Shown here one piece after another: positions 25,665-33,180 of a DNA stretch of 64,000 bases. Source of the DNA: Candidatus Promineifilum breve (GTDB taxonomy: Bacteria; Chloroflexota; Anaerolineae; Promineifilales; Promineifilaceae); NCBI RefSeq assembly GCF_900066015.1, contig NZ_LN890656.1:930001-994000 (forward strand), read 5' to 3'. A program made the position numbers and the translations under genes. The notes beneath the pieces were generated by a model. It was not told where the DNA came from. It searched no databases and was given only the letters and a program-made list of their open reading frames with translations. Numbering within the stretch: position 1 is the stretch's first letter; each line of letters starts with the position of its first letter.

Positions 25665-25826
25665 AGGGGCGAGGCGGCGGCGATAGGTGTCGCATGAAAC
25701 AACGGACCTTGTCTCGCCGCCGCCTCGCCCCTTCTGCGCGCCGCCGCCGTCGCAGAGGGGTCAGGCAACCGGGAGAGAAGTCCGTCCGTTTCCCGGCGAC
25801 ACCTATCCCGGTTGCCAGACCCCTAC
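25665..25826. repeat. REPIN-like compound palindrome, occupied by IS110 A
   Basis: AGGGGCGAGGCGGCGGCGA / TCGCCGCCGCCTCGCCCCT then AGGGGTCAGGCAACCGGG / CCCGGTTGCCAGACCCCTAC. The leading GT of GTAG is on the far side of the IS110. It lies 3' of the RAYT gene. Confidence 0.85.
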
Positions 25827-25906
25827 GATGGCGCGCGAGATGCACCCCTTCTTCAACCGCCTATCCCGATCGCCCTGCCCCATACACCAAACGGGCCAAA
25901 CGGCCG

Positions 25907-26536
25907 TCATTGACCATCGTGATAGGTCATTCGTTTCAATATCTCATCCAGATTGTCACGGTCTTCCGCCCATCGGGCCGGATTGTCGCGGATGTAGGTC
26001 TGAATTCGGGCCAATTCGTGTTGATTGCGCACGATATGATCGTAATAGCCGCGTTGCCAGACGCGGGTTCCCGGAGAATGACGCAATGTATTGATCCGGC
26101 GCGTCACGCCCGATTTGTAATTGCCAATGATCGCCCCCAATGATCCGGGTACAAGCCTCGGCCGCTCGCCCGGGATCGTTTTCCCGGTAGATGGCGTTAC
26201 ATAACGCAGGTCGAATGGCAATCCGGGACCGATAGCCGCCGTATCTCCGGCAACATCCGTGGCATTCATGGGGCCGGGTAAAAGAATGAGGCCATGCATG
26301 TGGTTGGGCATGATGACCCATTCATCCACGAGAACGCCGTGGGCATGACGTTGTTCGGGGATTAGACGCCACATGATGGCCGCGATGTCGGCTAACGAAG
26401 GGTCTTCAAACAGGTTGGCGCGCTGATGGGTGCAAATCGTGACGAAATAATAGGCCTGCGTGCGATAATCCCAGCCGGACAAACGAATTGAGCGACGATG
26501 ATGGGTATCAGAGGAATGATTGGTCACAAGGGCCAT
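25907..26536 (-). CDS. REP-associated tyrosine transposase (RAYT, Y1/HUH family)
   Basis: About 209 residues. HUH motif in VIMPNHMHGLI, preceded by YYFVTICTHQRANLFED near the N-terminus. The likely catalytic tyrosine is in VWQRGYYDHIVRNQ, and IQTYIRDNPARW ends the core, all typical of TnpA-REP proteins. TATAAT overlaps the ATG at 26536; the GTG at 26527, 7 bases after this box, may be the true, leaderless start. The gene lies between two direct copies of the GTAG...CTAC palindrome, the usual 'REPtron' layout in which RAYT acts on the REP repeats. Single-copy, domesticated type rather than an IS200/605 element. Confidence 0.88.
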   Translation of the reverse strand: MALVTNHSSDTHHRRSIRLSGWDYRTQAYYFVTICTHQRANLFEDPSLADIAAIMWRLIPEQRHAHGVLVDEWVIMPNHMHGLILLPGPMNATDVAGDTAAIGPGLPFDLRYVTPSTGKTIPGERPRLVPGSLGAIIGNYKSGVTRRINTLRHSPGTRVWQRGYYDHIVRNQHELARIQTYIRDNPARWAEDRDNLDEILKRMTYHDGQ

Positions 26537-26565
26537 TATAGCATTGATGCGGCCGATCGTAGATC

Positions 26566-26789
26566 GTAGGGGCGAGGCGGCGGCGATAGGCGTAGGTGGA
26601 AACAATGGGCCTTGTCTCGCCGCCGCCTCGCCCTCTTGGTTCGTAGTTAACCACTTTAGTGGTGTTCTGGGGGGCGAAGAACGGCGCTAAAGCGCCTGAC
26701 TACTAACAAAGAAGGAAGAAGGGTCAGGCAACCGGGAGCGGAGACCGTTCGTTTCCCAGCGACGTTTCTCCCGGTTGCCTGACCCCTAC
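26566..26789. repeat. REPIN-like compound palindrome upstream of RAYT, with nested second repeat
   Basis: GTAGGGGCGAGG... hairpin 1 (26566-26635), an inserted palindrome (26643-26703), then hairpin 2 ending CCCTAC (about 26715-26789). The unit is bounded by CGATC / GATCG. Confidence 0.85.
26643..26703. repeat. Second GTAG...CTAC palindrome family, copy 2
   Basis: GTAGTTAACCACTTTAGTGG then GAAGAACGGCGCTAAAGCGC and CTAC. Matches the copy at 13026-13078 in layout and in the words CACTTTAG and GAAGAACGGCG. Confidence 0.65.
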
Positions 26790-26820
26790 GATCGGCCGCA
26801 TCACGCGCCAATTGCCCCCC

Positions 26821-28527
26821 TCAATCAAACAACCCCCGCTGCCCCGCCCCCTCTTCCTTCACCCGCCCGGCCGCCTTGAACGTCATCTCGCTGGGCGGCA
26901 TATCGACCCGCGCCCGCCCGGCCAGCAGGTCGCCCACGGTCAACAGTTGCAGCCGGGGGTGGCTCGTGCCCCAGCCGGGCGAGTCATAGTCGCCCGCCCC
27001 GGCCGCCTCGGTGATCATCTCCCGCGTCGGCGGCTCCAGCGACAGGAAGACGCCGATGGCCGCCCCTTCCCGTTGCAGCGTGCCGGCCAGATCGCGCACC
27101 GCCGGGCTGCCGACCTTGCCGCTCTTCACCTGCACGATGACCCGCTTGGCCTTATTGGTGTGGTCGTCGATGAAGGTAATCAGCCCGTCGATGCCCCGGT
27201 CGGCCCCTTTCTTGCCCGTCTTGCCGCCCGCCTCGCCGCCGTAGGGGCGGGCGCGCACCAGCGACAAGGCCCACCATTGGAACTGGTAGCGGTCATCGTG
27301 GGCCAATTGGCGCGCGCCGGATTCGGTCGTCGGCTCGCCGATGACCCGGAAGGCGGCGTCGGGGAACATCTGCGTCAGGCGGTACTTTTGCAGGGCGATG
27401 GACAGATGGGTGATGTCGATGCCGATCCAGCGCCGCCCCAACTTCTGGGCCGCGGCGATGGTCGTGCCGCAGCCGCAGAACGGGTCGAGCACTACGTCGC
27501 CGGGGTTGCTGCTGGCGCTGATGATGCGCTCCAGCAGGGCCAGCGGCTTTTGGGTGGGGTAGCCGAGCAATTCTGCGTCGGCTCCTCGTATTTGGGAAAT
27601 GTCCGTCCAGACATCACCAACAACTGCACCAGATTGTTCGTCTAGATACCGTTTACGCATAATGCGACCATCCTGGCTTGATGGGAAAATTAGTAAGCCT
27701 TTCTGGTCGAGTTCTTTCATTTTCTCAATTGATACCGCCCATCCATTTCGATGAGGTTTATAGCCCTTGTATTCATACATCAAGTTCGGGCGTGGATTTG
27801 GGCTTCGCAGGTCACTAGTGTTAAACCGTCTTGCGCCTATGGGTATTTTCTGGCTTTCACGCTCTTCCTTATTCATACGACGAATAGTGCCGTCAGGAAA
27901 TTCGAGATATTGGTACCAGTCTCGAAGTGTTCTTTCTTGAAAACCTCCGAACTGCCTGGTAAAGAGAGCATCTTTGGTTCGGGAATAAACTAATATTCGA
28001 TCACTAATCATCCCATATTGCTTTTTGGCGTCGTTGTGTGCGTCCGACCTCTTCCAAGTAATCTCATTACGAAAATTCTGCACCCCAAAAATCGTATCCA
28101 ACACAATCTTGAGATAATGACTAGCCGTCGGGTCGCAATGCAAATACAGGCTGCCGGTCGGCTTCAGGACGCGGTGCAGTTCCACCAGCCGGGCGGCCAT
28201 CATCACCAGATAGGCCATCATCTGGCTGGGGCCGATGAAGCCATGCAGGGCGTCGATCAGTTGCGATACGTGGGGCGGCGCGTTCTGGATGATCTCGCGG
28301 TAGGTGCGCTCGGCGGCCCGGTTCCAGTGCCAGGTGTCCTCGAAGGCGGCGATCTGGGCTTCGGCCTCGGCCCCGCTCTCCGGCTTGAACAGCACGTTGT
28401 AGGTGCGGTTGCTGTTGAAGGGCGGGTCGAGGTAGACCAGATCGACCGAAGCGTCGGCCACGTATTCGCGCAGGATCGGCAGGTTGTCGCCGTAGAACAG
28501 GGTGTTTTCGGTGATTGGGGCGGGCAT
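26821..28527 (-). CDS. DNA methyltransferase fused to an Mrr-like nuclease domain
   Basis: 568 residues. Motif IV DPPF (34-37, [13 protein letters not shown]) precedes motif I ([16 protein letters not shown], about 340-355), the order of beta-class N6-adenine/N4-cytosine methyltransferases. A variable target-recognition region lies between them. From ~425 on there is a nuclease-like domain: [12 protein letters not shown], then [20 protein letters not shown], where Asp...QVK fits the Mrr-type PD-(D/E)xK core. It may modify and cut in one chain, or the nuclease may target foreign DNA. TATAAT lies 6 bases before the ATG with no ribosome site (leaderless). Codon use in ~27600-28100 is less GC-rich, marking the recognition region. 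Confidence 0.85.
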   Translation of the reverse strand: MPAPITENTLFYGDNLPILREYVADASVDLVYLDPPFNSNRTYNVLFKPESGAEAEAQIAAFEDTWHWNRAAERTYREIIQNAPPHVSQLIDALHGFIGPSQMMAYLVMMAARLVELHRVLKPTGSLYLHCDPTASHYLKIVLDTIFGVQNFRNEITWKRSDAHNDAKKQYGMISDRILVYSRTKDALFTRQFGGFQERTLRDWYQYLEFPDGTIRRMNKEERESQKIPIGARRFNTSDLRSPNPRPNLMYEYKGYKPHRNGWAVSIEKMKELDQKGLLIFPSSQDGRIMRKRYLDEQSGAVVGDVWTDISQIRGADAELLGYPTQKPLALLERIISASSNPGDVVLDPFCGCGTTIAAAQKLGRRWIGIDITHLSIALQKYRLTQMFPDAAFRVIGEPTTESGARQLAHDDRYQFQWWALSLVRARPYGGEAGGKTGKKGADRGIDGLITFIDDHTNKAKRVIVQVKSGKVGSPAVRDLAGTLQREGAAIGVFLSLEPPTREMITEAAGAGDYDSPGWGTSHPRLQLLTVGDLLAGRARVDMPPSEMTFKAAGRVKEEGAGQRGLFD

Positions 28528-28533
28528 GGGGAG

Positions 28534-28539
28534 ATTATA
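28534..28539 (-). promoter_or_regulatory. -10 box of leaderless methyltransferase transcript
   Basis: TATAAT on the minus strand, 6 bases before ATG 28527. The transcript would start at or next to the start codon. Confidence 0.5.
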
Positions 28540-28641
28540 GACTAATTACGAATTACGAATTACGAATTACGAATAATGAAGGGGGTTGGTTGACAATTTA
28601 ATGGGCGGTTTTATACTGCGTAAATCGCGAGGAGGAAAGAT

Positions 28642-29670
28642 ATGATCCCCAGTCCCCAGCCCATCGTCATCCCCGACGCCCCACCCATCCCCACCCTCCA
28701 CTTCCGCCACTACCGCGGCCCCGACGACCTGCCCGCGCTGGCCGCCGTCTATGCCGCGCTGGCCGATGCCGGGCAGCTCGAATACGAGGTGTCGGTCGAA
28801 TGGTTGGCGAATTACTTCGACCACGAGGTCAACCTTGATCCCTATGCCGACATCGCCCTGGCCGAGATCGACGGGCAGGTCGCCGGCCTGTCGCGCTGCT
28901 ACTGGGCCGAGGAGGTGGCCGGGCCGCGCCAGTATCAGTTCAACCTCCTGGTCACGCCGGCCTGGCAGGGGCGAGGCATCAGCCGCGCCCTGCTCCATTG
29001 GGCCGAGAACCGTTTGCGCCACACGGCCGCCACCCACCCGCCGGAGCCGCCGAAGCTGTTGCAGTTCTGGCTGCCCCACGGCCTGGCCCGCCTCAGACCC
29101 TTGCTGGAAAGCGCGGGCTACACCCCGGCGCGCTATAGCAACAACATGGTGCGGCCGTCGCTCGACGACATCCCCGATTTCCCGCTGCCGCCCGGCCTGG
29201 AAGTGCGCCCGGCCCGGCCGGAGCATTACCGCCGCATCTGGGACGCCCAAATCGAAGCGTTTCAGGACCACTGGGGCTTCCTGCAGCACCCGGAAGAGGA
29301 TTACCAGATGTGGCTGAACGATCCCATCTATTTCCAGCCCGCGCTGTGGCAGGTGGCCTGGGACGTGGCGACCGACGAGGTGGCCGGGATGGTGCTGACG
29401 TTCATCGACGCGGCCGAGAATGAGCGCTGGGGGCGGCGGCGCGGCTATACCGAGGGCATCAGCGTGCGGCGGCCCTGGCGGCGGCGCGGCCTGGCGCGGG
29501 CGCTCATCGCCCACAGCCTGCGCGCCCAACGCGACGTGGGCATGACCGAATCGGCCCTGGGCGTCGATAGCGAAAGCCTGACCGGCGCGACCCGCGTTTA
29601 CGAAGATTGCGGCTTCCTGACGGTGACGGTCGATATGCTCTATCGCAAGCCGCTGGAATCAAGCAGTTAA
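28642..29670 (+). CDS. Double-GNAT acetyltransferase
   Basis: 342 residues with two GNAT modules. The N-terminal one has acetyl-CoA loop TPAWQGRGISRALLHWAE (~115-130). The C-terminal one has RRPWRRRGLARALIAHSL (~277-294), then GVDSESLTGATRVYEDCGF, a typical end of a GNAT fold. GAGGAGGAAAG is a strong ribosome site 5 bases before the ATG. Members often acetylate small amines or act in antibiotic or mycothiol-type chemistry. The substrate here is unknown. No operon partner. Confidence 0.87.
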   Translation: MIPSPQPIVIPDAPPIPTLHFRHYRGPDDLPALAAVYAALADAGQLEYEVSVEWLANYFDHEVNLDPYADIALAEIDGQVAGLSRCYWAEEVAGPRQYQFNLLVTPAWQGRGISRALLHWAENRLRHTAATHPPEPPKLLQFWLPHGLARLRPLLESAGYTPARYSNNMVRPSLDDIPDFPLPPGLEVRPARPEHYRRIWDAQIEAFQDHWGFLQHPEEDYQMWLNDPIYFQPALWQVAWDVATDEVAGMVLTFIDAAENERWGRRRGYTEGISVRRPWRRRGLARALIAHSLRAQRDVGMTESALGVDSESLTGATRVYEDCGFLTVTVDMLYRKPLESSS

Positions 29671-29684
29671 GAATAGAACACGGA

Positions 29685-29768
29685 TAACGCGGATTGCGCG
29701 GATGAACACGGCTAAGAGAGAGCAGACTAATCCGTGTTCATCCGTCCCATCCGTGAAAATCCGTGGTG
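29685..29768. repeat. CACGGATAACGCGG / CCGTGTTCATCCGT word inverted repeat
   Basis: GAACACGGATAACGCGGATTG words face TAATCCGTGTTCATCCGTCCC words. It occupies the gap before the GH3 gene. Confidence 0.7.
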
Positions 29769-29801
29769 AATGATTCATTTTTTACTATCAGGAGCACCCC
29801 C

Positions 29802-31505
29802 ATGTCCGACTATCGCGACCCCACCCAACCCACCGCCGCCCGCGTGGCCGACCTGCTCGGCCGCCTGACCCTGGCCGAGAAGATCGCCCAGATGACCCAG
29901 CCCGAAAAGTACAGCGTCACCCCCGACGAGGTGGCCGCGCTGGGCATGGGCAGCGTGCTCAGCGGCGGCGGCGGCAATCCCAAGCCCAACACCCCGGCCA
30001 CCTGGGCGGCGATGGTGAGCGAGTACGACGAGGCCGCCCGCCGCTCGCGGCTGGGTATCCCGTTGCTCTATGGCGTCGATGCCGTCCACGGCCACAACAA
30101 CGTCCACGGCGCGACCATCTTCCCCCACACCATCAGCCTGGGCGCGGCCGGCGACCCCGAACTGGCGCGGCGCGTGGCGCGGGCCACGGCCCTGGAGACG
30201 GCGGCCACCGGCGTGCGCTGGGACTTCGCGCCGATGGTCTCGGTGGTGCAGGACCCGCGCTGGGGCCGCACCTATGAGGCCTTCGGCGACGACACGGCGG
30301 CCGTCACCGCGCTGAGCCGGGCCTACCTGCTGGGCCTGCAGGACGCCGGCGACGGGCGCGGGCTGGCCTCGCCCCACGCCGTGCTGGGCACGCCCAAGCA
30401 TTACCTGGGCGACGGGGCCACGCTGTGGGGCACGTCAAAAATGGAGATGTTGGGCCTGCGCTTCCACATCGACCAGGGCGACATGCGCGTCGATGAGGCC
30501 ACGCTGCGGGCCAAGTACCTGCCGCCCTATGCCGCCGCCGTGGAGGCCGGGGCGTTGTGCGTCATGCCCTCGTTCAGCAGTTGGAACGGCGTCAAGATGC
30601 ACGCCCATCGCTACCTGCTGACCGACGTGCTGAAGGGCGAAATGGGCTTGCGCGGCTTTCTGGTGTCCGACTGGCAGGCGATGGATCAGATCGACCCCGA
30701 CTACGCCACGGCCATCGCCACGTCGATCAACGCCGGGCTGGACATGAATATGGTGCCCTATGACTGGCGGCGCTTCATCGCCACGCTGATGGCGGCCATC
30801 GAGAGCGGGGCCGTCCCCCTCTCGCGCATCGACGACGCCGTGGGGCGCATCCTGACCGTCAAGTTCGAGATGGGGCTATTCGAGCAGCGGCCGGGCGACT
30901 TGCCGCCGCTGTCGATCCTGGGCGCGGCCGAGCACCGGGCGCTGGCCCGCGAGGCGGCGGCGCGGGGCATGGTGCTGCTGCACAACGACGGCGGCGCGCT
31001 GCCCATCGGCGGCGGGCCGATCTTTGTGGCGGGCGAGGCGGCCGACAACATCGGCCTGCAATGCGGCGGCTGGACGATCAAGTGGCAGGGCGAAGTGACC
31101 CGCGACCTGACCGTGGGCACGACCATCCTTGACGGGTTGCGCGAAGTGGCCCCGCCGGACACGGCCATCACCTATAGCCCCACGGCCGACTTCCCCGGCG
31201 ACGCGCGGGCGGCGGTGGGGCTGCTGTTCGTCCATGAGCTGCCCTATGCCGAGGGGCTGGGCGACCGCGAAGATCTGAACCTGCCGGCCGAGCAGGTGGC
31301 GCTGATCGACAAGCTGCGGGCGCGCTGCGAGCGGCTGGTGGTGGTGCTCATCACCGGCCGGCCGCTGCTCATCGCCGAGCATCTGGGGCGGGCCGAGGCC
31401 TGGGTGGCCGCCTGGCTGCCCGGCTCCGAAGGCGGCGCGGTGGCGGACGTGCTGTTTGGGCGCGTGCCCTTCACTGGGCGGCTGCCGCTGGCCTGGCCGG
31501 GATAA
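29802..31505 (+). CDS. Glycoside hydrolase family 3 (beta-glucosidase-like)
   Basis: 567 residues from ATG 29802 with GGAGC upstream; the in-frame ATG at 29763 lacks a site. The (beta/alpha)8 domain contains GIPLLYGVDAVHGHNNVHGA, TPKHYLGDGAT and the nucleophile Asp290 in GFLVSDWQAMDQID. The second alpha/beta domain runs from ~380 to the end (GMVLLHNDGGALPI, VVVLITGRPLLIAEHLG, WLPGSEGGAVADVLFG). No signal peptide, so it should act on imported cello- or other beta-oligosaccharides. At 567 residues it is a short GH3 lacking the FnIII tail. Confidence 0.92.
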   Translation: MSDYRDPTQPTAARVADLLGRLTLAEKIAQMTQPEKYSVTPDEVAALGMGSVLSGGGGNPKPNTPATWAAMVSEYDEAARRSRLGIPLLYGVDAVHGHNNVHGATIFPHTISLGAAGDPELARRVARATALETAATGVRWDFAPMVSVVQDPRWGRTYEAFGDDTAAVTALSRAYLLGLQDAGDGRGLASPHAVLGTPKHYLGDGATLWGTSKMEMLGLRFHIDQGDMRVDEATLRAKYLPPYAAAVEAGALCVMPSFSSWNGVKMHAHRYLLTDVLKGEMGLRGFLVSDWQAMDQIDPDYATAIATSINAGLDMNMVPYDWRRFIATLMAAIESGAVPLSRIDDAVGRILTVKFEMGLFEQRPGDLPPLSILGAAEHRALAREAAARGMVLLHNDGGALPIGGGPIFVAGEAADNIGLQCGGWTIKWQGEVTRDLTVGTTILDGLREVAPPDTAITYSPTADFPGDARAAVGLLFVHELPYAEGLGDREDLNLPAEQVALIDKLRARCERLVVVLITGRPLLIAEHLGRAEAWVAAWLPGSEGGAVADVLFGRVPFTGRLPLAWPG

Positions 31506-31602
31506 TGACGAATGACGAATGACGACTCCTGTCGTCCGACGAAATGACGAATGAAGAGCGCGTTCTTCATTCGTCATTCGTCATTCGTCATTCGTCATTT
31601 AA
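31503..31602. repeat. ATGACGA-word inverted repeat between convergent genes
   Basis: Tandem AATGACGAATGACGA words facing TTCGTCATTCGTCATTCG words. It separates the GH3 and CBS genes and may terminate both. Confidence 0.8.
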
Positions 31603-32027
31603 CTAAGGATGTAGTCTTCCAAATGCCGAATCAACACCTGTTGCTCCGACATAATCGACTTGACCACGTCGCCGATGGAGATGATGCCCACCAGGCGGCC
31701 GTCGGCCAGCACGGGCAGGTGGCGGATGCGCTTGTCGGTCATAATGACCATGCACTTGTCGGCCGGCAGGTCGGGCGAGACGCAGATGACCTCGTCGGTC
31801 ATCACGGCCCAGATGGGCGTGGTGCGCGATGATTTGCCCTGCAGGGCGATCTTGCGGGCGTAGTCGCGCTCGGAGAAGATGCCGGCCAGCCTGTCGCCGT
31901 CGATGACGACCAGCGCGCCGATATCCTTCTCGGCCATGAGGTGCAACGCCTCCAGCACCGTCGCGTCGGGGGCGATGGAGTAGACCTCACTGCCCTTGCT
32001 CATCAGCATCTGATTGACCGTCGCCAT
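31599..32027 (-). CDS. CBS-domain pair protein
   Basis: 142 residues consisting of two CBS motifs: YSIAPDATVLEALHLMAEKD with GALVVIDGDRLAGIFSERDY, and VICVSPDLPADKCMVIMTD with RHLPVLADGRLVGIISIGDV. Stand-alone CBS pairs bind adenine nucleotides and regulate partners. No partner is encoded nearby. GGAGGGC precedes the ATG. Confidence 0.93.
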   Translation of the reverse strand: MATVNQMLMSKGSEVYSIAPDATVLEALHLMAEKDIGALVVIDGDRLAGIFSERDYARKIALQGKSSRTTPIWAVMTDEVICVSPDLPADKCMVIMTDKRIRHLPVLADGRLVGIISIGDVVKSIMSEQQVLIRHLEDYILS

Positions 32028-32128
32028 AATGCCCTCCGGGTGATAGATTGTTGAAGTGCCGGCCGCGCGGCTGTCGTTGCCGGCATTGTAAAATATCCGG
32101 CGAGAGATGTAAAGAAAAGAGTAGGAAG

Positions 32129-32222
32129 AGAATCCACAGATTACACAGATGACACAGATTTAAGAAGAAGAACATCTATCCTCTTAAAAATCTGTGAAAT
32201 CTGTGTAATCTGTGGATTCTCT
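32129..32222. repeat. CACAGATTACACAG-word inverted repeat
   Basis: GAGAATCCACAGATTACACAG faces its complement ending CTGTGTAATCTGTGGATTCTC (about 20 bp outer stem). Just upstream of the ParA-like gene's -10 box. Confidence 0.8.
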
Positions 32223-32223
32223 T

Positions 32224-32229
32224 TATAAT
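32224..32229 (+). promoter_or_regulatory. -10 box of leaderless ParA-like gene
   Basis: TATAAT followed 7 bases later by the GTG start; no ribosome site. Confidence 0.5.
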
Positions 32230-32236
32230 CCCCACT

Positions 32237-32977
32237 GTGAGAGTTTTCGCGCTGTATAACATCAAGGGCGGCGTGGGCAAGACGGCCGCGGCGGTCAATC
32301 TGGCCTATCTGGCGGCGCGCGACGGCCGCTCCACGCTGCTGTGGGATCTCGACCCGCAGGGCGCGGCGTCCTACTGTCTGCAAATCGACCCCAAGGTGAA
32401 GGGCGGCCGCAAGGCATTGTTGCGCGGCAAAAGTCCGGTGGCCAAACTCATCAAGCCCACGGCCTACGACAACCTGGAGCTACTGCCCAGCGACTTCTCC
32501 TACCGCAACATGGATTTGGAATTGAGCGACGCCAAGCGGCCGGAGCGCCGCTTTCGTAAGCTGCTGGAGCCGCTGGAGGAGCATTACCACACCGTCTTCC
32601 TCGACTGCCCGCCGGGCCTCACGCTGACCACCGAGAGCATGTTCGGCGCGGCCGATACGCTGCTGGCCCCGGTCATCCCCGCCGCCCTGTCGCTGCGCAC
32701 GCTGGGCCTCATCGAGGAGTTCCTGGCCCGCGAGGAGCTGACCCGGCTGCGCACGCTGGCCTTCTATAGCATGGTCGACCGGCGCAAGACGCTGCACCGC
32801 CAACTGGTGGACGCCCGCCACGCCGACCCGCGCTTCCTCTTCACGACCATCCCCTACGCCAGCGACGTGGAGCGCATGGCCGAACGGCGCGCGCCGGTGG
32901 GGGAGTTTGCGCCCCGCTCGGCGGCGGCGGCGGCGTATGAGAGTTTGTGGAAGGAAGTAGAGGGGCGGCGGACTTGA
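32237..32977 (+). CDS. ParA-family (deviant Walker) ATPase
   Basis: 246 residues from a GTG start at 32237. Deviant Walker A IKGGVGKTAAAVNLAYLA (residues ~9-26), then LLWDLDPQGAASYCL and Walker B-like VFLDCPPGLTLTTESMF. ParA proteins dimerise with ATP and position DNA or cargo. No ParB gene follows, so a chromosome-partition role is unlikely; it may position another cargo. The gene ends in a hexamer-word repeat. Confidence 0.88.
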   Translation: MRVFALYNIKGGVGKTAAAVNLAYLAARDGRSTLLWDLDPQGAASYCLQIDPKVKGGRKALLRGKSPVAKLIKPTAYDNLELLPSDFSYRNMDLELSDAKRPERRFRKLLEPLEEHYHTVFLDCPPGLTLTTESMFGAADTLLAPVIPAALSLRTLGLIEEFLAREELTRLRTLAFYSMVDRRKTLHRQLVDARHADPRFLFTTIPYASDVERMAERRAPVGEFAPRSAAAAAYESLWKEVEGRRT

Positions 32978-32979
32978 GC

Positions 32980-33160
32980 GCTGTCGCAATCGCAATCGTA
33001 ATCGAAAAGCGAAGAATCGATAGCGATTGCGATAACGATAGCGATAGGGAGCGTGGGGAGGGGTCGCTGTCGTGATCGTTGTCGCTGTCGCAATCGCTTT
33101 CGTAATCATAATCAAATTCCGAAGATCGATAGCGAAGACGATCTGATCTACTGAATACTG
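32980..33160. repeat. CAATCG / CGATTG hexamer-word palindrome
   Basis: GTCGCAATCGCAATCGTAATCG on the left, GATAGCGATTGCGATAACGATAGCG in the middle, again GTCGCTGTCGCAATCGC further right. The period is about 6 bases. The same family occurs at 10462, 38733, 41695 and 41998. Confidence 0.8.
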
Positions 33161-33180
33161 AACACTTACATGGAGCCGCC

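Noticed and set aside
32237-32977. Plasmid or chromosome partition locus
   Set aside because: ParA-like ATPase alone; no ParB gene or parS-like array seen.
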